From assembly GCA_900545545.1 (NCBI GenBank), contig UQZO01000006.1, forward strand, positions 62,001 to 126,000: DNA of 64,000 bases, in the 5' to 3' direction. This stretch comes from an uncultured Subdoligranulum sp. (lineage in GTDB: Bacteria > Bacillota > Clostridia > Oscillospirales > Ruminococcaceae). The position numbers and the translations under genes were made by a program. Below are positions 42,837-51,351 of this stretch, one piece after another (position 1 is the first letter of the stretch; every line of letters starts with the position of its first letter). The notes beneath the pieces are model-generated. The model made no database searches. It had not been told where the DNA came from and saw nothing but the letters and a program-made list of their open reading frames with translations.

Positions 42837-43889
42837 ATGCAGTTGGTACACGGCGGCGATTGGGCCGGGTTTGAGGCAGAATACGGGCGGGCACCTTTGG
42901 ATTTTTCTGCCAACGTCAGCCCGCTTGGCGTGCCGCAGGGCGTGCGCGACGCGATTGCGGCTGCGGCGGTCGATGCAGACCGGTACCCGGACCCGCTGTG
43001 CCGCACCTTGTGCCGGAAAATCGCGAATAAGGAAGAAGTTTCGCCCGACTGGATTCTTTGCGGCAACGGTGCTGCGGATCTGATCTGGCGTCTGGCAGCA
43101 GCGCTTCGCCCTCAAAGAGCACTGTTGCCCGCACCGGCTTTTGCCGAATATGAAGCGGCGCTGCGCAGTGTGAATTGCCAGATCGTGCACAGCCTTCTTT
43201 CATCGGAATCAGGCTTTACGGTGGGGGAAGACTTCCTGCAGGAAATAACGCCGCAGACGGAGATGGTTTTTCTGTGTGAGCCGAACAATCCCACCGGCCG
43301 CACAACCGCAATGCCGCTTTTGCGCAGAATCTTGGACCGCTGCGCCGAAGCAGGTACGGTGCTGGTCGTGGACGAATGTTTCGGTGATTTTCTGGATGAC
43401 CCGGCCGCCCATACCCTTGTGCCGTTATTGGGGGCGTATCCGAATCTTGTGATTCTGAAAGCATTTACCAAAATGTATGCGATGGCTGGTGTACGGCTGG
43501 GGTATGCCCTCTGCGCAGACAAAGCAACGCTTGAAAAACTGCGTGCGGCCGGTTCGCCCTGGGCTGTCAGCAGTCTGGCACAGGCAGCCGGCTGTGCGGC
43601 TTTGCTGGAGGGTGACTATGTACAGCGTGTTCGAACGCTGATTCAGGCGCAGCGCCCGCACATGACGCAGGGACTGCGCGCACTGGGATTGCGTGTAATT
43701 CCGGGAAAGGCAAACTATCTGCTGTTTCAATGTGCAACGCCGTTGCTGGAGCCTTTGCGCACACGCGGGATACTGCTGCGAAGCTGCGGAAACTACCTGG
43801 GATTGGATGATACCTGGTACCGGACAGCCATCCGGACCAAAGAGGAAAACCGCCGATTTCTGGCGGCACTTGAGGAGATTCTGTCATGA
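42837..43889 (+). CDS. cobD: L-threonine-O-3-phosphate decarboxylase CobD
   Basis: A PLP enzyme of 350 residues of the aminotransferase class I/II fold, which makes (R)-1-amino-2-propanol phosphate. Motifs: LDFSANVSPLGVP (about 21-33), FLCEPNNPTGRTT (about 145-157) and the PLP Lys in KAFTKMYAMAGVRLGY (about 206-221). Histidinol-phosphate aminotransferase is a close relative, but the position among cob genes and the start favour CobD. Confidence 0.92.
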   Translation: MQLVHGGDWAGFEAEYGRAPLDFSANVSPLGVPQGVRDAIAAAAVDADRYPDPLCRTLCRKIANKEEVSPDWILCGNGAADLIWRLAAALRPQRALLPAPAFAEYEAALRSVNCQIVHSLLSSESGFTVGEDFLQEITPQTEMVFLCEPNNPTGRTTAMPLLRRILDRCAEAGTVLVVDECFGDFLDDPAAHTLVPLLGAYPNLVILKAFTKMYAMAGVRLGYALCADKATLEKLRAAGSPWAVSSLAQAAGCAALLEGDYVQRVRTLIQAQRPHMTQGLRALGLRVIPGKANYLLFQCATPLLEPLRTRGILLRSCGNYLGLDDTWYRTAIRTKEENRRFLAALEEILS

Positions 43890-45382
43890 GCAACACAAAC
43901 CGTGCACGATGCATTATGGTGCAGGGGACGATGTCGGGCGCAGGGAAAAGCCTGCTTTGTACGGCACTCTGCCGTATTTTTGCACAGGATGGTCTGCGCG
44001 TGGCGCCGTTCAAGAGCCAGAATATGGCGCTGAACAGTTACGTTACCCGTGACGGCTTGGAAATGGGCCGTGCCCAGGTAGTGCAGGCGCAGGCGGCAGG
44101 GATTGAGCCGGATGTGCGTATGAATCCGATTCTGCTCAAGCCCTGCAGCGATACCGGCAGCCAGGTCATCGTTCGGGGAGAAGTGCGCGGTCAGATGCCG
44201 GCGGCAGAGTATTTCCGTCACAAAAAACAGCTGATCCCCGAAATTCTTGCCGCGTATCAAAGTCTTGCGGAAGAATATGATGTCCTTGTGATAGAAGGTG
44301 CCGGCAGCCCGGCAGAAATCAATCTTAAAGCAGATGATATCGTCAACATGGGGCTGGCCAGACTTGTCAACGCGCCGGTGCTTCTGGCGGGGGATATTGA
44401 CCGCGGCGGTGTTTTTGCGCAGCTTTACGGTACGGTGGCGCTGCTCGAGGAGGAAGAACGTGCCCGCATCGGCGGGCTTGTCATCAATAAGTTCCGCGGC
44501 GATCCCGCTATTTTACGGCCGGGTCTTTCCATGTTGGAAGAGAGAACCCGTCTGCCGGTGCTGGGGGTGGTGCCCTATCTTGAGGTGGACGTTGATGATG
44601 AAGATTCCCTTGCGCCCTGCCTGGGAACAGCATCTGTACATAAACCCATTGATATCGCGGTCATCCGATTGCCCAGAATTTCCAATTTCACGGATTTTAC
44701 GCCGCTGGAAAGTCATCCGGCGCTGGGTGTTCGCTATGTAAGTGAAGCATCAGTGTTGGGGCACCCCGATCTCATCATTCTTCCGGGTACAAAGAATACG
44801 GTGGAAGATCTTTTGTGGCTGCGCCAGAACGGGCTGGAAGCGGCAATCCTTAAGGCGAGCACCTCTGATACACCCGTTCTGGGCATTTGTGGCGGTTATC
44901 AGATGCTAGGACAGACGTTGAGTGACCCGGACGGTGTGGAGGGCGGTGTGCCCGGCCGTACGCTGCGCGGCTTGGAACTGCTGCCGGTGAAAACTGTTTT
45001 CACGGCAGAAAAAACACGTACCCGGGTACAGGCTGTGACAGAATCGGGACCTTTTGCCGGGGCACGACTGGATGGATATGAAATTCACATGGGCCGGACA
45101 CAAGTCGAAGGCGCAGCGTTTTGCAGGCTGCAGGATGGCACACAGGATGGATGCTGCCGAAATCTTGTGTATGGTACGTATCTGCACGGATTGTTTGATA
45201 CGGGGGAACTGACGGTGAAACTGGCGGACTGGTTATGTACCCGCAAAGGGCTGAGCCCTCAGCAGGCAGCGCCGGTCAGCCATGCAGCTTACCAGCAACG
45301 CCAGTTTGACAGATTGGCCGATGGCGTGCGGGAGGCACTGGATATGCAGGCAATTTATCGCATGATGGAGGAATGTCGATGA
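43886..45382 (+). CDS. cbiP: Cobyric acid synthase CbiP
   Basis: Amidates the b, d, e and g side chains of adenosylcobyrinate a,c-diamide. The 498-residue protein has the P-loop-like VQGTMSGAGKS (about 11-21), KSQNMALNSYVT (about 44-55), and a C-terminal glutaminase domain with LGICGGYQMLG carrying the catalytic Cys and, near the end, the glutaminase His in TYLHGLFD. ATGA overlaps occur at both ends. Confidence 0.96.
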   Translation: MSNTNRARCIMVQGTMSGAGKSLLCTALCRIFAQDGLRVAPFKSQNMALNSYVTRDGLEMGRAQVVQAQAAGIEPDVRMNPILLKPCSDTGSQVIVRGEVRGQMPAAEYFRHKKQLIPEILAAYQSLAEEYDVLVIEGAGSPAEINLKADDIVNMGLARLVNAPVLLAGDIDRGGVFAQLYGTVALLEEEERARIGGLVINKFRGDPAILRPGLSMLEERTRLPVLGVVPYLEVDVDDEDSLAPCLGTASVHKPIDIAVIRLPRISNFTDFTPLESHPALGVRYVSEASVLGHPDLIILPGTKNTVEDLLWLRQNGLEAAILKASTSDTPVLGICGGYQMLGQTLSDPDGVEGGVPGRTLRGLELLPVKTVFTAEKTRTRVQAVTESGPFAGARLDGYEIHMGRTQVEGAAFCRLQDGTQDGCCRNLVYGTYLHGLFDTGELTVKLADWLCTRKGLSPQQAAPVSHAAYQQRQFDRLADGVREALDMQAIYRMMEECR

Positions 45383-46056
45383 CCGCAAAACATACACTTC
45401 CGGCCGATATTGAGCGTACCAGCATGCAGATCATAGAAGAAGAACTGAAACAGCGCGGAATTGTTGTCGCACCGGAAAATGCCGCCGTCGTCCGGCGGGT
45501 GATTCACACAACAGCAGACTTTGACTATGCGCGGAATTTATGCTTTACACCGGATGCCGTAGAAAATGGCATTCAAGCGCTGCAAAATGGCGCGGCGATT
45601 GTGACGGATACCAATATGGCGCTGGCAGGAATCAGCAAGCCCTCCCTGGCAGCGCTTGGTACTTCGGCGCAATGCTTTATGGCGGATGCAGCGGTTGCGG
45701 ACGCTGCCAAACGGGCAGGAACGACCCGCGCGGTGGCGGCCATGCGCCATGCGGGTGAGGTGTGCCCGGAGGCCATTTTTGCCATCGGCAACGCGCCCAC
45801 GGCCTTGTTGGAAATCTGCGATTTGATGCAGCAGCATCTGCTTCGGCCGGCACTTGTGATTGCAGTACCGGTCGGTTTTGTCAATGTGGAGGAAAGTAAA
45901 GAACGGTTGTTTGGGGCCTGCACAGAACAAAACATACCTTGTATTGCGGCAATGGGCCGTAAAGGCGGCAGTACGGTAGCGGCTGCCATCTGCAATGCAT
46001 TGCTTTATACAGCGACAGGGCGTCTGGACCCGTCGGCGCGTGGTTGGCAGGGGTGA
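45379..46056 (+). CDS. cbiC: Cobalt-precorrin-8 methylmutase CbiC
   Basis: Moves a methyl group from C11 to C12 to give cobyrinate. The 225-residue protein shows VVRRVIHTTADFDYA (about 39-53) with the catalytic His, and further on PVGFVNVEESKE and AAMGRKGGSTVAAAICNALL. The ATG at 45379 is chosen because GGAGG lies 7 nt upstream and the codon forms an ATGA overlap with cbiP; the ATG at 45373 is too close to that site. Confidence 0.94.
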   Translation: MTAKHTLPADIERTSMQIIEEELKQRGIVVAPENAAVVRRVIHTTADFDYARNLCFTPDAVENGIQALQNGAAIVTDTNMALAGISKPSLAALGTSAQCFMADAAVADAAKRAGTTRAVAAMRHAGEVCPEAIFAIGNAPTALLEICDLMQQHLLRPALVIAVPVGFVNVEESKERLFGACTEQNIPCIAAMGRKGGSTVAAAICNALLYTATGRLDPSARGWQG

Positions 46057-46060
46057 ATCC

Positions 46061-47074
46061 ATGAAGAGCGTAAAAAAACGAACGGCGACGGTGCCGGTTG
46101 TGCTGGGCATTTTGGTGCTGGCTGTCATCGTATCGGCGGTGGCGGCACTGTGCCTGGGCAGTCAGCCCTATTCACTGGCCCGACTCTGGCAGGCACTGTG
46201 TACCCGGGGCGAGCAAGACCCTGTCTGGCGCGTGATCGCCTATGTGCGGCTCCCGCGTATGTTGGGCGGCCTGTTTTCGGGCGCGGCCCTGGCTGTGGCA
46301 GGCGTTTTGCTGCAAGCAGTGCTCAACAACGCAATGGCCAGTCCCAATGTCATCGGTGTCAATGCGGGTGCCGGCTTTTTCGCGCTTTTCGCCATGGTTG
46401 TGGCGCCTACCGTGCCCGGGGCGATGCAGTTCGCATCATTTCTGGGCGCCCTCGGCTGTTCTATGCTTGTGTATTTGCTGGCCTGGCGGGCGGGCCTCTC
46501 CCGGACAACGCTGGTGCTGGCGGGCCTTGCTGTCAGTGGTATGCTGACGGCAGGCATCAATACATTAAAACTGCTTTGGCCCGAAATTGTGGCCAGCTCA
46601 CCGGGATTTCTGACGGGGGGATTGTCCGGCGTTACAATGAGCATGCTGGCAGCGGCGTTTCCATACTTTGTACTGGGCATTCTGCTGGCGCTCTTTTTAA
46701 CGGTGGACTTGAACGTGCTGTGCCTGGGAGAGGAAAGTGCTGCCGGCCTTGGTCTTCATGTTACGCGCACACGGTTTCTTGGGATTCTGGCGGCGGCATT
46801 GCTGGCCGGTTCGGCGGTTAGTTTTGCGGGCCTGCTGAGTTTTGTCGGCCTGCTGGCACCCCATATTGCGCGTCGCCTTGTGGGCACAGACCATCGGATT
46901 CTTGTGCCGGCATCGGCCTTGCTTGGCGCGGCGTTTGTAGTGGTATGTGACATTGCTGCACGCCTGCTCTTTGCGCCGTTTGAACTGCCGGTGGGAATTC
47001 TGCTTTCTCTCATTGGCGGCCCGTTCTTCCTGAGCTTGCTGCTCCATCGAAAAAGGGGGCGTATCTATGTTTGA
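46061..47074 (+). CDS. Second FecCD-family ABC permease
   Basis: A 337-residue permease with about ten membrane segments and family motifs RLPRMLGGLFSGAALAVAGVLL, VLNNAMASPNVIGVNAGAG and GLLAPHIARRLVGTDHR. It starts 4 nt after cbiC. It differs clearly from the first permease (28338-29432), so it is not a recent duplicate. With the next ATPase it forms a second importer core that lacks a binding protein in the window. The substrate may be a corrinoid, a siderophore or a cobalt chelate. Confidence 0.85.
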   Translation: MKSVKKRTATVPVVLGILVLAVIVSAVAALCLGSQPYSLARLWQALCTRGEQDPVWRVIAYVRLPRMLGGLFSGAALAVAGVLLQAVLNNAMASPNVIGVNAGAGFFALFAMVVAPTVPGAMQFASFLGALGCSMLVYLLAWRAGLSRTTLVLAGLAVSGMLTAGINTLKLLWPEIVASSPGFLTGGLSGVTMSMLAAAFPYFVLGILLALFLTVDLNVLCLGEESAAGLGLHVTRTRFLGILAAALLAGSAVSFAGLLSFVGLLAPHIARRLVGTDHRILVPASALLGAAFVVVCDIAARLLFAPFELPVGILLSLIGGPFFLSLLLHRKRGRIYV

Positions 47075-47816
47075 ACTGCAACAGGCGGCGGTCGGCTATG
47101 ATGCTGTCCCGATCTTGCAAAATGTCAGTTTTACAGCGCAGGATGGACAGATCACAACCCTGGTAGGCACCAACGGCTGCGGAAAAACAACACTGCTAAA
47201 AGCCATTGCGCGGCAGTTGCCGCTGCTGGGCGGGCAAATCCTTCTGCAGGGACGGTCGATCCAAGACTATGAACGTAAGGAGTTCGCCCGTACCGCTGCG
47301 TTTATGCCGCAGGTGCGCAATATTCCGGAAATCACGGTGCGAGGACTTGTCAGCCACGGACGATTTCCGTATCTTGGCCTTTCACGCCAGATGACAACCA
47401 AAGACCGTAAGGAGGTGGAAGACGCAATGCAGGCTACCGGCGTGGCACGGTGGGCCGACCGGGATTTGCGCGAGCTTTCGGGCGGTGAGCGCCAGCGTGT
47501 GTACCTTGCCATGGCGCTGGCCCAGGGGGGCGACGCTATCTTGTTGGACGAACCCACCACCTACCTGGATGTGGCAGCCCAGTTTGAACTGCTGGAATTG
47601 CTGCGCACGCTGGCAAACCAGGGAAAAACGGTGCTGCTTGTTCTGCACGACCTGGCGCAGGCATTGCAATACAGTGACCGCGTGGCAGTTTTGGCGGATG
47701 GAAAGCTGGCGGCCTTTGATGCCCCGGCGAATCTGTTTGAGCAGAAAATGCTGGATGAAATTTTCCGTGTGACACTGTGCCGTGCGCCGGAAGGTACCTA
47801 CTATCTGCGGCGATGA
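47067..47816 (+). CDS. Second FecE/BtuD-like ABC ATP-binding protein
   Basis: A 249-residue ATPase with Walker A GTNGCGKTT (about 34-42), signature LSGGERQRV, Walker B AILLDEPTTYLD and switch His in LLVLHDL. It overlaps the permease gene by 8 nt and is the last gene of the 20.5-kb run. The SRP RNA promoter follows within 25 nt, and no terminator is seen between them. Confidence 0.87.
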   Translation: MFELQQAAVGYDAVPILQNVSFTAQDGQITTLVGTNGCGKTTLLKAIARQLPLLGGQILLQGRSIQDYERKEFARTAAFMPQVRNIPEITVRGLVSHGRFPYLGLSRQMTTKDRKEVEDAMQATGVARWADRDLRELSGGERQRVYLAMALAQGGDAILLDEPTTYLDVAAQFELLELLRTLANQGKTVLLVLHDLAQALQYSDRVAVLADGKLAAFDAPANLFEQKMLDEIFRVTLCRAPEGTYYLRR

Positions 47817-47836
47817 AATCCATCCAAAATCATCTC

Positions 47837-47865
47837 TTGCAATTGTGTGCACAATATTGTATAAT
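47837..47865 (+). promoter_or_regulatory. Promoter of the SRP RNA
   Basis: TTGCAA and TATAAT are separated by 17 nt; the predicted start is near 47872, the first base of the RNA stem. Confidence 0.85.
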
Positions 47866-47872
47866 AGCTTCT

Positions 47873-48045
47873 GCGGACAGGGCTGAATTGCGCTGTTTTG
47901 CGTACAGATGTGGGCCCCGTGCGTGGGCGGCCCGTGAACCATGTCAGGCGGGGAACCGAGCAGCATTAAGCGGCGCTCGTCCAGTGCTGCGGCAAGCCTG
48001 CATCTGTACGCAAAGCAGCGCAGCCGCGTGCTCTGCCCGCTTTTT
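47873..48045 (+). ncRNA. ffs: Signal recognition particle RNA
   Basis: The conserved domain IV is visible as GTGAACCATGTCAGG (47934-47948) and GGAACCGAGCAGCATTAAG (47952-47970). It sits on a long rod with 14 perfect base pairs between 47897-47910 and 48001-48014, continued by 47891-47895 with 48016-48020. The ends, GCGGACAGGGC and GCTCTGCCCGC, can also pair and are followed by five T. The length of about 170 nt lies between the small and large bacterial types, and I see no Alu domain. Its place before dnaX agrees with other Firmicutes. This fills the gap between the ATPase gene and dnaX. Confidence 0.87.
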
Positions 48046-48069
48046 CTGATTTTACGGGGAGGTGTGCCT

Positions 48070-49794
48070 ATGTACCGCGCGTTGTATCGCAAATGGCGCC
48101 CGCAGCGGTTTGCCGATGTGGTAGGGCAGCAGCCCATTGTGACGGCGCTGCAAAATCAGATCGCGGCCGGACGCATCGGCCACGCCTACCTGTTTACCGG
48201 AACCCGTGGTACCGGCAAGACGACTTGTGCTAAAATATTTGCCAAGGCCGTCAACTGTCTGGACCAAACCAGCCCCGATCCCTGCTGTGAATGTGAAATC
48301 TGTAAGGGAATCGACAGTGGTTCCATCATGGATATCATAGAAATGGACGCCGCATCCAACAACGGTGTCGATGATATCCGGGATCTTCGTGATGAAGTGG
48401 CCTACCTGCCGTCTGTATGCCGTTACAAGGTATACATTATCGACGAGGTGCACATGCTCTCCACGCAGGCTTTCAACGCACTGCTCAAGACGATGGAAGA
48501 ACCGCCGGAACATGTGATCTTTATTCTGGCAACTACGGAAGTGCAAAAAGTTCCGGTTACGATTCTGAGCCGCTGTCAGCGGTATGATTTTGCGCGTATT
48601 ACGGCGCAGGATATCGCAGGGCGCCTGACCTATGTTGCCGGGCAGGAAAAGATCGAACTGGAACCCGGTGCGGCACAACTGATCGGTCGTCTGGCAGATG
48701 GTGCCATGCGTGATGCGTTGTCGATTCTCGACACGTGCGCGGGCGTGGATAACCATGTAGATGAAGCCTTGGTGCGCCGTATGGCCGGCGTTACCGACCG
48801 CGGCTATCTTTTTGAAATCAGTGATGCCATCGCCGCTAAAGATTCCGTTGCAGCGCTTGGCAAGATTGCAGAACTGCGCCAGCAAAGCGTGGATATGCGC
48901 CGCCTGTGCATGGAGCTGGCCGGGCATTATCGAAATCTGATGCTCTGCGCTTTACCGGGAGGTACTGATCTTTTGACCGGCACTTCGCCGGAAGAAGAAG
49001 CCGCGTATGCACAGCGCAAGGACTTCCCCCAGGGGGAGGCAATCCGGGCCATTAACGCTTTTGGTCAGGCGCTGGAAAAAATGAGCCGTGGCACTGACCA
49101 GCGGATCGAACTGGAACTGGCGGTATTCTCGCTGACCCAGCCGCAGACGGCTGCCATGGTACAGGCAGCCCCGGTACAACCGGCCCAGCCTGCTACTCCG
49201 CAGCCTTTTGCCGCGACGGCCCCCGCAGCTTTTACCTCTGCACCGCCGGTGCAAAGTGCTAAGCCCAGTGCACCGCCGCCTACTGTACAGCAAAAGGTTT
49301 CGGAACCGCCGATGGAGGAAGTACCGCCTCCTGAGGAGGAACCGGAATTTTTGCAGCCGGAACTTCGTCCTGCAGCGCCAGTGCCGCAGCCCGTGGCACC
49401 GGAAGCTCAGGCTCCCAAACCAACGCCGCGCCGTGCTGCTCAGCAGCAGGAGGCAGGACCGCTGGAACCTTTCCCGCAATGGGCGCTGGTTCTGGCAGAT
49501 CTTGAGGAAACGGACGGTATGATGATTTCCTTCTTGCGCGGAACCCGCGCATACTACGACGGAAAACATGTGCTTTTTGAATGCAGCGATGCTTTCCGGG
49601 ATTACATCCGCAACAACCGTGAAGTAAGCAAAAAGCTGAAGGAAACGATTTACCGGGTAACAAAGATTCGTTGCAGTATCGGCCCTTACGAGGCCCCCAA
49701 AACAGAAGAAAACGGCAACCCGCAGATGTCCATCGACCAGACGCTGCAGAACATGCAGGCGTTGGGCGTGGATGTTCAGATTGAAGATAAATAA
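48070..49794 (+). CDS. dnaX: DNA polymerase III subunit gamma/tau
   Basis: The clamp-loader ATPase, 574 residues: Walker A GTRGTGKTT (about 44-52), zinc-finger cysteines around 64-79, Walker B IIDEVHML, sensor 1 ATTEVQKVP, domain III (about 225-360), then a Pro/Ala-rich linker (about 363-465) and a C-terminal tau domain (about 470-574). The ATG at 48070 follows GGGGAGGTG; the longer reading frame runs through the SRP RNA and is not coding. It begins the dnaX-ybaB-recR operon. Confidence 0.95.
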   Translation: MYRALYRKWRPQRFADVVGQQPIVTALQNQIAAGRIGHAYLFTGTRGTGKTTCAKIFAKAVNCLDQTSPDPCCECEICKGIDSGSIMDIIEMDAASNNGVDDIRDLRDEVAYLPSVCRYKVYIIDEVHMLSTQAFNALLKTMEEPPEHVIFILATTEVQKVPVTILSRCQRYDFARITAQDIAGRLTYVAGQEKIELEPGAAQLIGRLADGAMRDALSILDTCAGVDNHVDEALVRRMAGVTDRGYLFEISDAIAAKDSVAALGKIAELRQQSVDMRRLCMELAGHYRNLMLCALPGGTDLLTGTSPEEEAAYAQRKDFPQGEAIRAINAFGQALEKMSRGTDQRIELELAVFSLTQPQTAAMVQAAPVQPAQPATPQPFAATAPAAFTSAPPVQSAKPSAPPPTVQQKVSEPPMEEVPPPEEEPEFLQPELRPAAPVPQPVAPEAQAPKPTPRRAAQQQEAGPLEPFPQWALVLADLEETDGMMISFLRGTRAYYDGKHVLFECSDAFRDYIRNNREVSKKLKETIYRVTKIRCSIGPYEAPKTEENGNPQMSIDQTLQNMQALGVDVQIEDK

Positions 49795-49812
49795 TATTGG
49801 AGGATTTTACCT

Positions 49813-50154
49813 ATGAAAGCAAGACTGCCCAAAGGCTACGGCCGTCCCGATCCCAATGCAATGATGCGTCAGGTCCAGAAAATGCAGGACGAGATCCGCG
49901 CCAAGCAGGAGGAACTGGAGGCAAAAGAATACACCGGTACTGCCAGCGGTGAGATGGTTACGGTCACCATGACCGGCAAGCACGAGATCACGGCTGTCAA
50001 AATCAAGCCCGAGGCCGTGGACCCGGAGGATATCGAGATGCTCGAAGACCTGATTGCTGCGGCTGTGAACAGCGCTGTGGCGGCTGTCGATAAGGATTCC
50101 GAGGAAGAAATGGGCAAGCTGACCGGCGGAATGAATATTCCCGGTCTGGGCTAA
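49813..50154 (+). CDS. YbaB/EbfC family nucleoid-associated protein
   Basis: A 113-residue DNA-binding protein. Its N-terminus is a coiled-coil helix (QVQKMQDEIRAKQEELEAKE, about 17-36), followed by a beta-sheet region with GEMVTVTMTGKHEITAVKI and LEDLIAAAVNSA typical of YbaB. GGAGG precedes the ATG. It lies between dnaX and recR as in many bacteria. Confidence 0.93.
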   Translation: MKARLPKGYGRPDPNAMMRQVQKMQDEIRAKQEELEAKEYTGTASGEMVTVTMTGKHEITAVKIKPEAVDPEDIEMLEDLIAAAVNSAVAAVDKDSEEEMGKLTGGMNIPGLG

Positions 50155-50162
50155 GAGGAAAC

Positions 50163-50762
50163 ATGATGCCGCAAAACGTTGAACCGCTGGAAAATCTGGT
50201 TGATCAGTTTGCGCGCTTTCCCGGGATTGGCCGTAAAGGCGCCACGCGGATGGCTTATGAAATAATGTCGATGTCCAATGAGCAGGCGATGGAACTTGCC
50301 AAGGCTATCGAACATGCCAAGAAAGATCTGCATCGCTGCCGCATCTGTCAGGATTACACGGCGGGGGAGGTCTGCAAGATTTGCTCGTCCCCCAAGCGGG
50401 ATCGCAGCGTTATCTGTGTAGTAGAAAGCCCGCGGGACATCAAGTCCATTGAGCGGACCCATGAATACAATGGTTTGTACCATGTACTGCATGGCCTGAT
50501 TTCGCCGATGGACGGCATCGGGGCAGATCAGCTTTGCGTAAAAGAACTGCTGGCACGTCTCAATGATACCGTCAAGGAGGTCATTATGGCCACCAGCCCG
50601 ACGGTGGAAGGCGAAGCTACGGCTATGTATCTGGCAAAGCTTATCAAGCCCCTGGGAATCCGCACAACCCGTCTGGCGTACGGCTTGCCGGTTGGTTCCA
50701 GCCTGGAATATGCCGACGAAACCACCCTGTATCGAGCGATGCAGGGACGCGGTGATCTGTGA
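50163..50762 (+). CDS. recR: Recombination protein RecR
   Basis: A 199-residue ring-forming protein for recombinational repair with RecO and RecF. It has the helix-hairpin-helix FPGIGRKGATRMAYE (about 19-33), a four-Cys zinc finger (C-x2-C and C-x2-C, about 59-75), and a Toprim domain with CVVESPRDIKSIE and the later NPTVEGEATA-like TSPTVEGEATAMYL. It is the last gene of the operon; a second start three nt downstream is also possible. Confidence 0.96.
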   Translation: MMPQNVEPLENLVDQFARFPGIGRKGATRMAYEIMSMSNEQAMELAKAIEHAKKDLHRCRICQDYTAGEVCKICSSPKRDRSVICVVESPRDIKSIERTHEYNGLYHVLHGLISPMDGIGADQLCVKELLARLNDTVKEVIMATSPTVEGEATAMYLAKLIKPLGIRTTRLAYGLPVGSSLEYADETTLYRAMQGRGDL

Positions 50763-50772
50763 CAGGGTTCGC

Positions 50773-50801
50773 TTGACTTTTTCACATAACTGCGCTATAA
50801 T
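50773..50801 (+). promoter_or_regulatory. Promoter of smpB (and probably ssrA)
   Basis: TTGACT and TATAAT are separated by 17 nt, about 34 nt before the smpB start. Confidence 0.85.
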
Positions 50802-50834
50802 CAAAAACCACTACACGCAAAGGAGGTGTGCTTT

Positions 50835-51302
50835 GTGGCAGAGGATAAATCCGGAAAAAAGATTATTGCCCAAAACCGCGAGGCACGCCATGAATACTTT
50901 GTGATCGAGGCGCTGGAAACCGGCATTGAGCTGGTGGGCACCGAAGTCAAGAGTCTGCGTGCCGGTGGGGTAAACTTAAAGGACTCGTGGGCCGATATTG
51001 ACGATGGGGAACTGATCGTAAAGGGGATGCACATCAGCCCCTACGAACAGGGAAACATCTTCAACAAAGACCCGCGTCGTCCGCGCCGTTTGCTGGCACA
51101 CAAGGCGGAAATCCGTCGTTTGGGTCAACAGATCAAGCTGCAGGGATATACCTTGGTCCCTCTTTCCATTTACTTCAAACATGGTCGTGTAAAGCTGGAA
51201 CTGGGACTTTGCAAAGGTAAAAAACTGTACGATAAACGCGCAACTGCTGCGGCGCGTGATGCCAAGCGGGACATTGACCGCGCTTTGAAAACGCAGCGAT
51301 AA
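50835..51302 (+). CDS. smpB: SsrA-binding protein SmpB
   Basis: Binds tmRNA and guides it into stalled ribosomes. The 155-residue protein has NREARHEYFVIEALETGIEL (about 12-31), GTEVKSLRAG, and the basic C-terminal tail (DKRATAAARDAKRDIDRAL) that enters the mRNA channel. The GTG at 50835 is chosen because AAAGGAGGTG lies just upstream and overlaps the alternative GTG at 50826. The tmRNA gene follows 49 nt downstream. Confidence 0.96.
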   Translation: MAEDKSGKKIIAQNREARHEYFVIEALETGIELVGTEVKSLRAGGVNLKDSWADIDDGELIVKGMHISPYEQGNIFNKDPRRPRRLLAHKAEIRRLGQQIKLQGYTLVPLSIYFKHGRVKLELGLCKGKKLYDKRATAAARDAKRDIDRALKTQR

Positions 51303-51325
51303 AAGCTGTTTGCTTTAGCTTTCCC

Positions 51326-51345
51326 GGTGGGATTCTTCCCACCGA
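51326..51345 (+). other. Hairpin between smpB and tmRNA
   Basis: CGGTGGG pairs with CCCACCG over a 6-nt loop, ending 6 nt before the tmRNA 5' end. There is no T tract, so it looks more like a processing element than a terminator. Confidence 0.5.
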
Positions 51346-51351
51346 AATGCG

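Noticed and set aside
49076..49081. Run of six A in dnaX that after a -1 shift would meet TGA at once, as for a gamma-like product
   Set aside because: The heptamer is not a classic slippery site, no stimulating hairpin is clear, and the cut would fall before the last helix of domain III, which makes a working short form unlikely.
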